Positions 50,059 through 58,242 of a stretch of DNA of 62,598 nucleotides are shown piece by piece (the stretch's first letter is position 1; each line of letters starts with the position of its first letter). This stretch comes from an uncultured Eubacterium sp. Lineage in GTDB: Bacteria; Bacillota; Clostridia; Lachnospirales; Lachnospiraceae. Below the pieces are notes generated by a model, which did no database searches, was not told the DNA's origin, and saw only the letters and a list, made by a program, of their open reading frames with translations. The translations under genes were made by a program, and so were the position numbers. The DNA lies in contig CAJTZX010000018.1 of assembly GCA_910584345.1 (NCBI GenBank), forward strand, positions 1-62,598, given 5' to 3'.

Positions 50059-51804
50059 ATGAGTAACATTTACAGAGACGTAACAATGCAGCAAGTAAGT
50101 GAAGCAGATATTGGAAGGCAGCTGCGGGTTGCCGGATGGGTAGAAAACATTCGCGACCATGGTGGTGTGTCGTTTATTGATCTAAGGGATATGTATGCGG
50201 TAATGCAGATTGTGATTCGTGATGGCAGTCTGCTGCAGGGAATTCGCAAAGAACAGGCGGTTTCTGTCCAGGGGGTTATCGAAAAAAGAGATGAGGAGAC
50301 TTATAACCCGAAGATTCCTACTGGAACGATCGAGCTGGAAGCCAGAGAAATTCAAATATTGGGAGATGTTTATGAGAACCTTCCGTTTGAGATTCAGACG
50401 AGCCGGGAAGTGCGTGAAGATGTCCGGTTAAAATACCGGTATTTAGATTTGCGGAACCAGAAGGTGAAAGACAACATTATTTTTCGCTCACAGGTGATTG
50501 CTTTTTTGCGGCAGAAGATGACGCAGATGGGATTTTTGGAAATTCAGACGCCGATCTTATGTGCATCTTCACCAGAGGGCGCCAGAGATTATATTGTGCC
50601 GTCCAGAAAATTTAAGGGGAAATTTTATGCGCTTCCGCAGGCGCCGCAGCAGTATAAGCAGCTTTTGATGGTGTCAGGATTTGATAAATATTTTCAGATC
50701 GCACCGTGCTTCCGGGATGAGGACGCGAGGGCAGACCGTTCGCCGGGTGAGTTTTATCAGTTGGATTTTGAGATGAGCTTTGCGACGCAGGAAGAAGTAT
50801 TTGCTGTCGGTGAAGAAGTATTGACCGCGGCGTTTGAGAAATTTGCACCGCAGGGCAGCCAGATTACAAAAGCGCCATATCCGGTTTTTAGCTATGCGCA
50901 GGCAATGCTGGAATTTGGTACAGATAAGCCGGATTTGCGCAATCCGCTGCGCATTATTGATGTTACCGACTTTTTCCAAAAGTGTTCGTTTCAGCCATTT
51001 TTAAAAAAGACTGTACGCGCAATCCGTGTACACGCAGAAATGTCCAAAGGGTTTCATGAAAAACTGCTGCATTTTGCGACCAGTATCGGGATGGGCGGCC
51101 TTGGATATTTGGAGGTACTGGAGGACGGCACTTTTAAGGGGCCGATTGACAAGTTTATTCCAGAAGAATATAAGGAAGAGTTTCGCAATCTGGCAGCGCT
51201 GGAAACAGGTGATACGATTTTCTTTATGGCGGATACAAAGGCTCGTGCGGCTTATTATGCAGGCATGATACGCACACAGCTTGGGGAAAGGCTGGATTTA
51301 ATTGAAAAAAATGCGTTTCGGTTTTGTTATGTCAATGATTTTCCAATGTATGAAAAAGATCCGGAGACAAAAAAGCCGGCGTTTACCCATAATCCGTTTT
51401 CTATGCCGCAAGGCGGCTTAGAAGCGCTTCATACGATGGATCCATATGAAATACTGGCATATCAGTATGATATTGTATGCAACGGGGTGGAACTGTCTTC
51501 TGGGGCAGTACGAAATCATGATCTGCAGACGATGGTTCGTGCATTTGAAATCGCGGGATATGACGAGGAGACATTAAAAGCAAAGTTTGGCGCTTTATAT
51601 CAGGCGTTCCAGTTTGGCGCACCGCCTCATGCGGGAATGGCGCCGGGTGTTGACCGGATGCTGATGTTGCTGCGTGGGGAGGAGAATATCCGGGAAGTTA
51701 TTGCTTATCCGATGAACGGAAATGCGCAGGATTTAATGTGCGGTGCTCCAAATACGATATCGGAACAGCAGTTGCGAGAAGCGCATATAAAAGTGCGGGA
51801 TTAG
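50059..51804 (+). CDS. aspS: Aspartyl-tRNA synthetase (bacterial type, probably non-discriminating)
   Basis: About 581 residues. The OB anticodon-binding domain comes first (RQLRVAGWVENIRDHGGVSF). The class II core follows: TPILCASSPEGARDYIVPSR, CFRDEDARADRSPGEFYQLD (motif 2), the bacterial GAD insertion domain, and GAPPHAGMAPGVDRMLMLL (motif 3). ATG 50059 follows AAGGAG by nine bases; the longer frame from 49906 starts within the T-box. Linkage with gatCAB and an apparent Asn T-box suggests that it also charges tRNA-Asn with aspartate. Confidence 0.95.
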   Translation: MSNIYRDVTMQQVSEADIGRQLRVAGWVENIRDHGGVSFIDLRDMYAVMQIVIRDGSLLQGIRKEQAVSVQGVIEKRDEETYNPKIPTGTIELEAREIQILGDVYENLPFEIQTSREVREDVRLKYRYLDLRNQKVKDNIIFRSQVIAFLRQKMTQMGFLEIQTPILCASSPEGARDYIVPSRKFKGKFYALPQAPQQYKQLLMVSGFDKYFQIAPCFRDEDARADRSPGEFYQLDFEMSFATQEEVFAVGEEVLTAAFEKFAPQGSQITKAPYPVFSYAQAMLEFGTDKPDLRNPLRIIDVTDFFQKCSFQPFLKKTVRAIRVHAEMSKGFHEKLLHFATSIGMGGLGYLEVLEDGTFKGPIDKFIPEEYKEEFRNLAALETGDTIFFMADTKARAAYYAGMIRTQLGERLDLIEKNAFRFCYVNDFPMYEKDPETKKPAFTHNPFSMPQGGLEALHTMDPYEILAYQYDIVCNGVELSSGAVRNHDLQTMVRAFEIAGYDEETLKAKFGALYQAFQFGAPPHAGMAPGVDRMLMLLRGEENIREVIAYPMNGNAQDLMCGAPNTISEQQLREAHIKVRD

Positions 51805-51831
51805 AGTATATTCAGACTTTGAAAGGGATCG

Positions 51832-52128
51832 ATGATGGCAAATAAGATTACAGATGAAACATTAGATTATGTAGGAATTTTAGCAAAATTAGAGTTATCG
51901 CAGGAAGAAAAAGAAGCAGCCAGAACAGATATGGAGCGTATGCTTGATTATATCGATCAGCTAAATGAGCTGGATACGGAACACGTTGAGCCGATGTCGC
52001 ATATTTTTCCGACAGTCAACGTGTTTCGGGAAGATGCTGTGACAAATGGGGACGGTCATGAAGATACCTTGTGCAATGCACCGGACAGAAGAGGGCGCAG
52101 CTTTGCAGTACCTAAAACATTTGTATAA
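51832..52128 (+). CDS. gatC: Asp/Glu-tRNA amidotransferase subunit C
   Basis: Ninety-eight residues with the GatC pattern ETLDYVGILAKLELSQEEKE and DYIDQLNELDTEHVEPMSHI, ending in RRGRSFAVPKT. It wraps around GatA and GatB and holds the complex. AAGGG lies ahead of a double ATG (51832, 51835). Confidence 0.95.
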   Translation: MMANKITDETLDYVGILAKLELSQEEKEAARTDMERMLDYIDQLNELDTEHVEPMSHIFPTVNVFREDAVTNGDGHEDTLCNAPDRRGRSFAVPKTFV

Positions 52129-52150
52129 TAAGATCACATAGGAGGTTTTT

Positions 52151-53644
52151 ATGAGTCTGACAAGTTTAACTGCACTTGAGCTGGGCAAAAAGATCCGTTC
52201 CAAAGAAATATCTGTGGAAGAAGCTGTAAAAGATGCGCTGGCCCAGATACAGAAAAAAGAACCGGATATTCACAGCTTTGTAACGATAGATGAAGAAGGC
52301 GCGCTTTGTCAGGCGCGGGAAATACAGAAAAAAATAAATGACGGCAGCTGTACGTCACCTCTTGCAGGAGTACCGATGGCGGTAAAAGATAACATGTGTA
52401 CGAAAGGGCTATTGACGACCTGCAGTTCTAAAATGCTGTCAGAGTTTGTTCCATCTTATACAGCGGAGGCCGTACTAAGGCTGAAACAGGCAGGCGCAGT
52501 CCTGCTTGGCAAGACAAATATGGATGAATTTGCAATGGGATCTACGACAGAAACTTCCTTTTATGGGCCTACAAAAAACCCATGGAATGAAAATCATGTG
52601 CCGGGCGGTTCTTCCGGGGGATCCTGTGCAGCAGTCGCCGCGGAACAGTGTGCGTATGCTTTAGGCTCTGATACCGGCGGTTCTATCCGTCAGCCGAGCG
52701 CTTTTTGCGGAGTAACTGGCATCAAACCAACATATGGTACGGTTTCCCGTTATGGACTGGTCGCGTATGGCTCTTCCTTAGATCAGATCGGACCGATTGC
52801 AAAGGATGTATCTGATTGTGCGGCAATATTGGAAGTGATTGCGGCACATGATCCGAAAGATTCTACGTCCGTATCTGTTTCGGACGCAGGGCAGGAAGGT
52901 ACGGATTATACATCAGCATTAACGGATGATGTGAAAGGGATGAAGATCGGCATTCCAAGAGATTATTTTGGCAAAGGAATCGATGCACAGGTAAAGGAGG
53001 CTGTTCTAAAAGCAGCGGATGTATTCAGGGAAAAAGGCGCGGTCGTGGAAGAGTTTGACTTAAGTCTTGTAGAGTATGCGGTTCCGGCTTATTATGTCAT
53101 TGCGTGTGCAGAGGCGAGCTCAAATCTGGAGCGGTTTGACGGGGTAAAATACGGCTGGCGTACAAAACAGTACGAAGGGCTGCATGAAATGTATAAAAGA
53201 TCCCGTTCTGAAGCATTTGGTACAGAAGTGAAACGACGGATTATGCTCGGCTCTTTTGTACTAAGCTCTGGCTATTATGACGCATACTATATCAAAGCGC
53301 TGCGTACGAAGGCGCTGATTCGCCAGGCATTTGACAAAGCATTCGCCTCTTTCGATGTGATACTTGGCCCGGCAGCGCCTTCGACAGCGCCGCAGCTTGG
53401 AACGAGCTTAAAAGACCCGATGCAGATGTATCTAGGAGATATTTATACGGTATCGGTGAATCTGGCAGGACTTCCGGGAATTTCAGTTCCGGTTGGAATC
53501 GATTCTTATGGACTGCCGATAGGGATGCAGTTAATTGGAAATTGTTTTCAGGAGAAAAAAATTATCCGTGCAGCATATGCATATGAACAGACAAGACCAT
53601 ATGTACCATGCCCGTATGCAAGGGAGAAAGGAGCGGCACAATGA
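52151..53644 (+). CDS. gatA: Asp/Glu-tRNA amidotransferase subunit A
   Basis: The 497-residue amidase-signature enzyme has the catalytic lysine in GVPMAVKDNMCTKG and the serines in PGGSSGGSCAAVAA and LGSDTGGSIRQPSAF. It frees ammonia from glutamine or asparagine for transfer to the mischarged tRNA. RBS TAGGAGG; the stop overlaps gatB. Confidence 0.97.
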   Translation: MSLTSLTALELGKKIRSKEISVEEAVKDALAQIQKKEPDIHSFVTIDEEGALCQAREIQKKINDGSCTSPLAGVPMAVKDNMCTKGLLTTCSSKMLSEFVPSYTAEAVLRLKQAGAVLLGKTNMDEFAMGSTTETSFYGPTKNPWNENHVPGGSSGGSCAAVAAEQCAYALGSDTGGSIRQPSAFCGVTGIKPTYGTVSRYGLVAYGSSLDQIGPIAKDVSDCAAILEVIAAHDPKDSTSVSVSDAGQEGTDYTSALTDDVKGMKIGIPRDYFGKGIDAQVKEAVLKAADVFREKGAVVEEFDLSLVEYAVPAYYVIACAEASSNLERFDGVKYGWRTKQYEGLHEMYKRSRSEAFGTEVKRRIMLGSFVLSSGYYDAYYIKALRTKALIRQAFDKAFASFDVILGPAAPSTAPQLGTSLKDPMQMYLGDIYTVSVNLAGLPGISVPVGIDSYGLPIGMQLIGNCFQEKKIIRAAYAYEQTRPYVPCPYAREKGAAQ

Positions 53645-55071
53645 AAGAATATGAAACGGTTATCGGGCTGGAAGTCCATGTGGAATTAGCGACAAAGACA
53701 AAAATATTCTGCGGCTGTTCCACTGCGTTTGGCGCACAGCCCAATGCCCATACGTGTCCGGTTTGTACCGGTATGCCGGGGTCTTTGCCGGTATTAAACA
53801 AGCAGGTTGTAGAATATGCGGCAGCAGTTGGCATTGCAACAGAATGTGAGATTACGTCTTATAGTAAATTTGACCGGAAAAATTATTTTTATCCGGACAA
53901 TCCGCAAAATTATCAGATTTCTCAGCTTTATGAGCCAATTTGTCGAAATGGAAGAGTAGAGATTGAGACAGATGCAGGCGCCAAATTCGTGGGTATTCAT
54001 GAGATTCATATGGAAGAAGATGCAGGCAAGCTAATTCATGATGAATGGGAAGATATTTCGTATGTTGACTATAACCGTTCCGGCGTGCCGTTAATTGAAA
54101 TCGTATCGGAACCGGATATGCGCTCCGCGCAGGAGGTCATTGCTTATCTGGAAAAACTGCGTATGATGATCCAATATTTAGGGGCATCGGACTGCAAACT
54201 GCAAGAAGGTTCCATGCGTGCAGATGTCAATCTGTCTGTTCGCCCAGTCGGTGAAAAGCAGTTTGGCACACGTACGGAAATGAAAAATCTGAATTCTTTC
54301 AAGGCAATTACGAGAGCGATTGAGAATGAGAGAAACCGCCAGATTGATTTGCTGGAAGCGGGAGAGGCAGTCGTTCAGGAGACGAGACGGTGGGACGATG
54401 CAAAGGAGTATTCCTATGCGATGCGCTCAAAAGAGGATGCACAGGATTATCGTTATTTTCCAGAACCGGATCTTGTACCGATTGTCATTAGTGACCAATG
54501 GCTGGATGAAATCCGTGCCAGACAGCCGGAGCTTCGTGACGAAAGACGGCAGCGCTATAAACAGCAGTATGGACTGCCTGATTATGATGCAGATATTATT
54601 ACAAGTTCTAAAAAGATGGCAGATATTTTTGAGGAGGCGTCTGAAATTTGCCAAAAGCCGAAAAAAGTATCAAACTGGCTTATGGGTGAGACGATGCGTC
54701 TGTTAAAAGAAAGCGGGCAGGACCCGGATGAGCTGACGCTGGATGCGGCAAAGCTGGCAAAGGTGGTAGAACTGGCTGATTCCGGTGCTTTGACGAATAC
54801 GGCAGCAAAGGAAGTATTTGAGGAAGTGTTTAAAAATAACGCAGATCCGCAAGCTTATATGGAAGAAAAAGGATTAAAAACAGTCAGTGACGAAGGAGCG
54901 CTGAAAAGCACGATTGAGCAGGTAATCAAAGACAATCCGCAGTCTGTAGAGGACTATCGAAGTGGCAAGCAAAAAGCGATTGGTTTTTTGGTCGGCCAGA
55001 CGATGAAAGTGATGCAGGGAAAGGCGAATCCGGGACTGGTGAATCGGATTTTAAAAGAGCTGTTGTCATAA
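53641..55071 (+). CDS. gatB: Asp/Glu-tRNA amidotransferase subunit B
   Basis: About 476 residues: YETVIGLEVHVELATKTKIF, the zinc-type cysteines in FCGCS and CPVCTGMPG, FDRKNYFYPDNPQNYQISQ, and the C-terminal tRNA-binding YqeY-like domain (KQKAIGFLVGQTMKVMQGKA). It activates the misacylated aspartate or glutamate. ATG 53641 overlaps the gatA stop (ATGA). Confidence 0.97.
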   Translation: MKEYETVIGLEVHVELATKTKIFCGCSTAFGAQPNAHTCPVCTGMPGSLPVLNKQVVEYAAAVGIATECEITSYSKFDRKNYFYPDNPQNYQISQLYEPICRNGRVEIETDAGAKFVGIHEIHMEEDAGKLIHDEWEDISYVDYNRSGVPLIEIVSEPDMRSAQEVIAYLEKLRMMIQYLGASDCKLQEGSMRADVNLSVRPVGEKQFGTRTEMKNLNSFKAITRAIENERNRQIDLLEAGEAVVQETRRWDDAKEYSYAMRSKEDAQDYRYFPEPDLVPIVISDQWLDEIRARQPELRDERRQRYKQQYGLPDYDADIITSSKKMADIFEEASEICQKPKKVSNWLMGETMRLLKESGQDPDELTLDAAKLAKVVELADSGALTNTAAKEVFEEVFKNNADPQAYMEEKGLKTVSDEGALKSTIEQVIKDNPQSVEDYRSGKQKAIGFLVGQTMKVMQGKANPGLVNRILKELLS

Positions 55072-55079
55072 ATTCTGCA

Positions 55080-55108
55080 TTGACACACACTGCAAATTCT
55101 CCTATACT
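55080..55108 (+). promoter_or_regulatory. Sigma-A promoter of the glucokinase gene
   Basis: TTGACA at 55080-55085 and TATACT at 55103-55108, spacing 17. Confidence 0.85.
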
Positions 55109-55160
55109 GAAAGAAAAGAACAAACGGTTCGTATAAAATTCACAAAAAAGGAGAAAAAGC

Positions 55161-56105
55161 ATGAAAAAATATGGATTTGGCGTAGATATCGGTGGTACGA
55201 CAATTAAAATGAGCCTGTTCGAGATGACAGGACATATGGTTGATAAATGGGAGATTCCTACAAATACAGAAAATCATGGGAGTTCTATTTTAAACGATGT
55301 TGCAGCAGTGATTGAAGGCAGGCTGGTACAGGACGGCATTTCGAAAGATGATGTAGAAGGCATTGGCATCGGTGTACCTGGGCCAGTCGTTCAGGATTCG
55401 GTTGTTACCGGATGTGTGAATCTTGGCTGGGGACGTGTCAATGTGGCAAAAGAGCTGGGAGATAAGACCGGGCTGAAAGTCAGAGTTGGCAATGACGCAA
55501 ATGTAGCTGCACTTGGCGAAATGTGGCAGGGCGGCGGCAAAGGATATCAAAACGTAATTATGATTACGCTTGGAACAGGCGTTGGAGGCGGTATTATTAT
55601 TGACGGGCATGTCATTAACGGTTCCAATGGCGCTGGTGGTGAGATCGGGCATGTGTTTGTGGACGAGACAGAAGAGGAGGTATGCGGCTGTGGAAAGCGC
55701 GGCTGCCTGGAGCAGTATGCTTCGGCAACAGGGATTGTGCGTCTGGCAAACCGTGCGCTGGCGGCCGATCAGAGAGAGAGCTCTATGCGAAGTGTACAAA
55801 AAATCTCTGCAAAGACCGTGCTTGATGCAGCAAAAGCAGGAGATGAGCTGGCGCTGGAAGTAGTAGAAAAGATGGGGCGGATACTTGGTACCGCACTGGC
55901 GAATGCAGCTTGTATTGTAGATCCGGAAGTCTTTGTAATTGGCGGCGGAGTATCCAAGGCGGGTACGATTATTACGGAAGTTATCCGCAAATATTACATA
56001 GAGCGGGCATTTAACTCCTGTAGAAACGCAGATTTTGCATTGGCTGAGCTGGGGAATGACGCAGGTGTTTATGGCTGTGTCTATTTATTGTTAAGCAGCA
56101 ACTAA
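55161..56105 (+). CDS. ROK-family glucokinase
   Basis: The 314-residue protein has GFGVDIGGTTIKMSL, NDANVAALGEMW, ITLGTGVGGGIIIDG, the zinc motif CGCGKRGCLEQYAS, and FVIGGGVSKAG. This is the ROK glucokinase (GlkA) set typical of Firmicutes. It phosphorylates glucose and supplies glucose-6-P for glycolysis and glycan precursors. RBS AAAAGGAGAAAAAG. It may be co-transcribed with the next glycan genes. Confidence 0.92.
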   Translation: MKKYGFGVDIGGTTIKMSLFEMTGHMVDKWEIPTNTENHGSSILNDVAAVIEGRLVQDGISKDDVEGIGIGVPGPVVQDSVVTGCVNLGWGRVNVAKELGDKTGLKVRVGNDANVAALGEMWQGGGKGYQNVIMITLGTGVGGGIIIDGHVINGSNGAGGEIGHVFVDETEEEVCGCGKRGCLEQYASATGIVRLANRALAADQRESSMRSVQKISAKTVLDAAKAGDELALEVVEKMGRILGTALANAACIVDPEVFVIGGGVSKAGTIITEVIRKYYIERAFNSCRNADFALAELGNDAGVYGCVYLLLSSN

Positions 56106-56158
56106 AATGGCAAAGCTATGAATATGATTTTGGAAACTGTCAGGTTCGGAGGCAATTT

Positions 56159-57151
56159 ATGAAGCTGATGATTCAAATTCCCTGTTATAATGAAGCGCAG
56201 ACATTGAAAACGGCGCTCAATGCCTTGCCAAAACAGATTGATGGGATTGATATCATTGAATATCTTATCATTAATGATGGAAGTGCAGATGATACGGTAA
56301 ATATTGCATGGAGCTGGGGCGTAAATTATGTGGTAAATTTTCGTTCTAATCGCGGCCTTGCCAAAGGCTTTATGGCCGGATTGGATGCGTGTTTGCGCAA
56401 TGGAGCGGATATTATTGTAAATACGGATGCAGATAATCAATATGAAGGTGCGGATATCGAAAAGCTTGTCCGGCCAATTCTGGAAGGGAAATCTGATATT
56501 GTGATCGGTGCACGTCCGATTGATGAGATTTCTGATTTTTCTCCGTTGAAAAAAAAGCTACAGCATTTTGGAAGCTATATTGTGCGCAAGGCAAGCAGAA
56601 CAGATATCCCGGATGCACCAAGTGGATTTCGAGCCTACAGCAGAGAAGCGGCAATGCGTCTGAATGTGACAAATGAATACACTTATACACTGGAAACAAT
56701 TGTACAGGCAGGCAGGACGAAAATGGCGATGGATTCGGTGCCGATACGTACGAATCAGGAGATTCGCCCGTCCAGATTAATGAAAAGCATGACAGGCTAT
56801 ATTAAAAAGTCGATCTTTACGATCGGGCATGTATTTATGATGTATAAGCCGCTGCAGTTTTTTGTGACGATTGGAAGTGTGATATTCCTGTGCGGAGTGG
56901 TAGTTGGGGTGCGTTTTTTAAACTTTTACTTTCATGGAGTCGGAAACGGACATATCCAGTCGTTGATTTTGGCAGCAGTATTGTTGCTGCTTGGATTTCA
57001 GACGATGATTACAGGACTTTTGGCAGATGTCATTGCTTCAAACCGCAAGATCCTAGAAGATGTGCAGTATCATGTGCGCAGGATGGATTATGACGGTGTA
57101 AAGCTGGAAAGGGAAAAACAAGGGAAAAGCGAAGCAGATAAAAAAGAATAA
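56159..57151 (+). CDS. GT2 glycosyltransferase, membrane-anchored (DPM1-like)
   Basis: The 330-residue protein has a GT-A fold (LMIQIPCYNEAQTL, LIINDGSADDT, VNTDADNQYEG) and two C-terminal membrane helices (about 230-300). DAPSGFRAYSREAAM belongs to the dolichol-phosphate mannosyltransferase-like group. It probably transfers a sugar to a lipid carrier. The next gene encodes an LPG-synthase-like membrane protein, a pairing often seen in glycolipid or surface-glycan loci. Confidence 0.88.
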   Translation: MKLMIQIPCYNEAQTLKTALNALPKQIDGIDIIEYLIINDGSADDTVNIAWSWGVNYVVNFRSNRGLAKGFMAGLDACLRNGADIIVNTDADNQYEGADIEKLVRPILEGKSDIVIGARPIDEISDFSPLKKKLQHFGSYIVRKASRTDIPDAPSGFRAYSREAAMRLNVTNEYTYTLETIVQAGRTKMAMDSVPIRTNQEIRPSRLMKSMTGYIKKSIFTIGHVFMMYKPLQFFVTIGSVIFLCGVVVGVRFLNFYFHGVGNGHIQSLILAAVLLLLGFQTMITGLLADVIASNRKILEDVQYHVRRMDYDGVKLEREKQGKSEADKKE

Positions 57152-57173
57152 AAGAAAGAAATGGGCGTGTATT

Positions 57174-58202
57174 TTGAAAGATCGTATGGGAAAACAAACA
57201 GCGGCAGCAGGAATAAAAAAATATATCAAATTTGCCGGAAATGCAGTTTGCGGATTATCTGTTTTGTTTCTCATGATAGCGCTGATGCGGACAGAGTTTG
57301 ATTTTTCGCAGGTGACGAATTGGCGGTTGTTTTTGTTTGTTTTCGCTGTGGGAACTGTTTTCAAGACAGTGACAGTGTTTATATCTGCAAGCGCATGGTG
57401 TTTTTGGCTGGAATTTTTTGTAAAAAGACGCTGTGACCGTAAGATGGCGCTGCGTGTATATGTAAAAGCGAATATTGGAAAATATTTGCCTGGAAATGTG
57501 ATGCATTATGTGGAGCGAAATCTGTTTGCAGAGAAACTAGAGCTGTCGCAAAAGCAGATTGCTGCTGCAAGTGTCTGTGAAATTGTGTCGCTTGTATTAA
57601 CCGCCCTTTTTATGGGAACGTTTCTGGCTTTTTCCGGGATGAGGGAAGTTCTTTTGACCGTAGGAGAGAAGGTTCCGGTTTTGCACCGGTTCGGACATAC
57701 TTTGGAGGAGATTGTTTCCGGAAGTGTTTTCACGGGATGGAAAGTATGGTTGTTTTTTACGGCAGTCATTTTGGCTGCTTTGTTGTCAGTATTTTTTAGC
57801 CGATACAAAAATGGCAGTGCGAAAAAGCAGCGGATCGTGAAAAAAAAGTTTTGTGCAGCAGATCTTTTTGCATGTATCCTTCAGTTTCTGAGAAGTTTTT
57901 TTCTTTATGCGGCAGTGCTTTTGATACTCGGTCTGACGCTTGTCCTGCTGTACTGGTATTTGGGTGGCAGGCCGTCCGTACAGCAGGCGCTTGAGATGGC
58001 GGCGGCTTATATCATTGCCTGGGTGCTTGGTTTTATTATTCCAGGAGCGCCGGGCGGGATTGGAGTACGTGAGATGGCGCTGACACTGCTGCTGACACCC
58101 GTTACAGGGAAAGACAGTATTGTCGTGTTAAGCGTACTGCACCGTCTTATTACGGTAGCCGGAGATTTTGCGGCATATTTGACAACTATCAGCAAAAGAT
58201 GA
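57174..58202 (+). CDS. Lysylphosphatidylglycerol synthase-type membrane protein (flippase-like, UPF0104)
   Basis: About 342 residues with eight membrane helices and the LPG_synthase_TM pattern: ANIGKYLPGNVMHYVERNLF, AAAYIIAWVLGFIIPGAPGGIGVREM, then VLSVLHRLITVAGDF. The cytosolic aminoacyl-transferase domain of MprF is absent, so it cannot be a full LPG synthase; a lipid- or glycolipid-flipping role is likelier. Starts TTG 57174 or ATG 57186 are both possible. Confidence 0.85.
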   Translation: MKDRMGKQTAAAGIKKYIKFAGNAVCGLSVLFLMIALMRTEFDFSQVTNWRLFLFVFAVGTVFKTVTVFISASAWCFWLEFFVKRRCDRKMALRVYVKANIGKYLPGNVMHYVERNLFAEKLELSQKQIAAASVCEIVSLVLTALFMGTFLAFSGMREVLLTVGEKVPVLHRFGHTLEEIVSGSVFTGWKVWLFFTAVILAALLSVFFSRYKNGSAKKQRIVKKKFCAADLFACILQFLRSFFLYAAVLLILGLTLVLLYWYLGGRPSVQQALEMAAAYIIAWVLGFIIPGAPGGIGVREMALTLLLTPVTGKDSIVVLSVLHRLITVAGDFAAYLTTISKR

Positions 58203-58242
58203 GGAGTTATCTAGTAATAAAAAGTGTTAAGGAATTGGAATC

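Noticed and set aside
57174..58202. Full MprF lysyl-phosphatidylglycerol synthase
   Set aside because: Only the membrane part is present; the aminoacyl-transferase domain is missing.
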